Part shown: positions 6,035-7,242 of the stretch, in pieces
How positions within the stretch are numbered: position 1 is the stretch's first letter
Layout: each line of letters opens with the position of its first letter
NCBI GenBank assembly: GCA_900555985.1
Contig: USNF01000037.1
Coordinates: 1-7,242, forward strand
Origin: an uncultured Gemella sp.
GTDB taxonomy: Bacteria; Bacillota; Bacilli; Staphylococcales; Gemellaceae
Reading direction: 5' to 3'
Length of the DNA stretch: 7,242 bases
Translations under genes and position numbers: made by a program
Notes under the pieces: generated by a model
Databases searched by the model: none
The model's input: only the letters and a program-made list of their open reading frames with translations
Told to the model about the DNA's origin: nothing

Positions 6035-7111
6035 ATGCAAAAATCAAAAGTAGCCGTATTAGGCGCAACAGGAATGGTAGGTCAACGTTTATTAGTATTA
6101 TTAGAAAATCACCCATATTTCGATGTAGTTAAATTAGCTGCATCTCCACGTTCTGCTGGTAAAAAATATGCTGATTTAATGGAAAGTCGTTGGAAATTAG
6201 ATCAACCTATCCCAGAATATACTAAAGAATTAGTAGTAGAAGACTTATACAAAATAGATGAAGTAGCAAAAGATATTGATATGGTATTTTGTGCAATAAA
6301 CTTAGACAAAGAAGCACTAGTTAAACTAGAAGAAGATTATGCTAAACATGAAGTTGTAGTTGTTTCTAACAACTCAGCAAATAGAAATAAAGAGGATATT
6401 CCTATGATTATCCCTGAAATTAACTCAGCTCACCTAGATGTCATCCCTTCTCAAAGAGAACGTCTTGGTACAAAAAAAGGATTTATTGTTACTAAACCTA
6501 ACTGTTCTATCCAAAGTTATGTACCAATATTTGAAGCAATAAAAGAATATGGTATAAAAGAAGCATCTATTTGTACTTACCAAGCTATCTCAGGAAGTGG
6601 TAAAACATTCAAAGAATGGCCAGAAATGGTAGAAAATATTATCCCTTATATTGGTGGCGAAGAAGAAAAAAGTGAAAAAGAACCACTTAAAATTTTTGGT
6701 GAAGTTAAAGATGGAAAAATCGTTCCAACTGATTCTATGAAACTTTCTGCTCAATGTATTCGTGTTCCAGTACTTGATGGACACCTTGCTTGTGTATCAT
6801 TCAATTTAGAAAATAACCCAGGACTAGAAACTTTAGTTGAAAAAATTAAAAATCATGTTCCTGAAATCTCTAAATATGAACTACCACTAGCTCCAACACC
6901 ATTCATTAAATACTATGAAGAAAACGATCGTCCACAACCAGTACTAGACCGTGATAACGAAAAAGGAATGCAAATTACTGTAGGTCGTCTTCGTGAAGAT
7001 AACCTATTTGATTACAAATTTGTAGGTCTTTCTCACAACACACTACGTGGGGCAGCTGGAGGAGCAGTATTAACTGCAGAATTAATTAAAAAATTAGGAT
7101 ACTTAGATTAA
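6035..7111 (+). CDS. asd: Aspartate-semialdehyde dehydrogenase, archaeal/fungal type
   Basis: Reduces 4-phospho-L-aspartate to L-aspartate 4-semialdehyde with NADPH, linking aspartokinase to homoserine dehydrogenase and also supplying the diaminopimelate/lysine branch. The 358 residues carry VAVLGATGMVGQRLL (6-20, nucleotide loop), ASPRSAGKKY (36-45), NNSANRN (112-118), IPMIIPEIN (122-130), KPNCSIQ (154-160, Cys157 as the acylated nucleophile), TYQAISGSGK (181-190), GGEEEKSEKEP (207-217), AQCIRVPVLDGH (239-250, Arg243 substrate contact and His250 general base) and SHNTLRGAAGGAVL (333-346). The SRWKLDQPIPEY, GGEEEKSEKEP and NTLRGAAGGAVLTAEL wording belongs to the archaeal/fungal ASADH branch, not the classic form I recall from Bacillus and Streptococcus (with NTSYFR and PNCSTIQM). 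Arginine codons are 10 CGT and 2 AGA, whereas thrC uses mostly AGA (7 of 10), suggesting higher expression or separate ancestry. The start has AAAGGAG at 9-nt spacing. A terminator follows immediately. Confidence 0.95.
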   Translation: MQKSKVAVLGATGMVGQRLLVLLENHPYFDVVKLAASPRSAGKKYADLMESRWKLDQPIPEYTKELVVEDLYKIDEVAKDIDMVFCAINLDKEALVKLEEDYAKHEVVVVSNNSANRNKEDIPMIIPEINSAHLDVIPSQRERLGTKKGFIVTKPNCSIQSYVPIFEAIKEYGIKEASICTYQAISGSGKTFKEWPEMVENIIPYIGGEEEKSEKEPLKIFGEVKDGKIVPTDSMKLSAQCIRVPVLDGHLACVSFNLENNPGLETLVEKIKNHVPEISKYELPLAPTPFIKYYEENDRPQPVLDRDNEKGMQITVGRLREDNLFDYKFVGLSHNTLRGAAGGAVLTAELIKKLGYLD

Positions 7112-7116
7112 TAAGC

Positions 7117-7150
7117 AAAAGAGGTATGGCCTTAACCATACCTCTTTTTT
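7117..7150 (+). terminator. Intrinsic terminator of the thrC-thrB-asd unit
   Basis: A perfect 9-bp GC-containing stem, GAGGTATGG (7121-7129) with CCATACCTC (7136-7144), has a 6-nt loop and is followed by T6 (7145-7150). The preceding AAAA extends pairing with the T-run. It begins only a few bases after the asd stop codon. Confidence 0.92.
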
Positions 7151-7161
7151 AGTTATAAAAT

Positions 7162-7189
7162 AAAGCTTAAGGACACCTCCTTAAGCTTT
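7162..7189 (-). terminator. Intrinsic terminator of the convergent gene (putative rpmF)
   Basis: A perfect 12-bp stem, AAAGCTTAAGGA (7162-7173) with TCCTTAAGCTTT (7178-7189), closes a CACC tetraloop. On the minus strand it is followed by ATTTTATAACT, a moderately U-rich tail, and it lies 14 nt past the minus-strand stop at 7204. With the asd terminator it insulates the two convergent units. Confidence 0.8.
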
Positions 7190-7203
7190 TGGTAATATTT
7201 AAA

Positions 7204-7242
7204 TTATTTAACGTCTAGAACTTGTCTACCTTTGTACATACC
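7204..7242 (-). CDS. rpmF: C-terminal end of probable ribosomal protein L32 (partial, runs off the window)
   Basis: Twelve codons and a TAA are visible, reading GMYKGRQVLDVK. The Y-K-G-R/K pattern just before the end is typical of the C-terminus of bacterial ribosomal protein L32 (bL32, a small basic 50S subunit protein), for example YYKGRKI in streptococci as I recall. The frame is supported by the stop codon being followed 14 nt later by a strong minus-strand terminator. The leading Gly where zinc-binding L32 forms have Cys-Gly cannot be judged because the sequence ends there. The identification rests on a short fragment. Confidence 0.6.
   Translation of the reverse strand, partial: GMYKGRQVLDVK

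Noticed and set aside
6590..6784. Minus-strand open frame of 64 codons inside asd
   Set aside because: It is antisense to conserved ASADH sequence, rich in Phe/Trp/Asn as expected for a shadow, with no supporting signal.

Overview
This is a very AT-rich window from a low-GC Gram-positive bacterium. The Shine-Dalgarno sites are AGGAG-type at 6-9 nt spacing, intrinsic terminators are well formed, and the coding sequences prefer A/T third positions. Threonine synthase closely follows the long form that I recall from streptococci, the partial gene at the right edge ends like a Bacilli-type ribosomal protein L32, and other genes look more clostridial. A Gemella-like member of the Bacilli would fit, but that is an inference from memory and was not tested.

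Layout. Positions 1-90 look like the outer end of an IS3-family insertion sequence (tentative), including a terminator hairpin. A minus-strand gene for an AzoR-like flavodoxin-fold oxidoreductase follows (120-737). Next come two minus-strand genes, aspartokinase (817-2124) and homoserine dehydrogenase (2216-3367). A 241-bp divergent control region packed with inverted repeats (3368-3608) separates them from plus-strand threonine synthase (3609-5081), homoserine kinase (5081-5962, stop and start overlapping by 1 nt) and aspartate-semialdehyde dehydrogenase (6035-7111). Two back-to-back terminators separate the last gene from a convergent gene whose final 12 codons look like rpmF (7204-7242).

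How the genes work together. The five central genes encode every step from L-aspartate to L-threonine: aspartokinase, semialdehyde dehydrogenase, homoserine dehydrogenase, homoserine kinase and threonine synthase. Aspartyl phosphate, aspartate semialdehyde and homoserine are also branch points to lysine/diaminopimelate and methionine, but no gene specific to those branches is in the window. The two arms face away from one control region, so one regulator could set both.

Points of interest: the semialdehyde dehydrogenase is of the archaeal/fungal type and has a distinct arginine codon preference; homoserine dehydrogenase has a shortened, degenerate C-terminal regulatory domain; the divergent control region carries a row of inverted repeats; a candidate promoter is embedded in a terminator upstream of the oxidoreductase gene; and an IS-like end lies at the left edge. 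I see no wholly new system. The genes are recognisable biosynthetic enzymes, and the least explained part is the control region.
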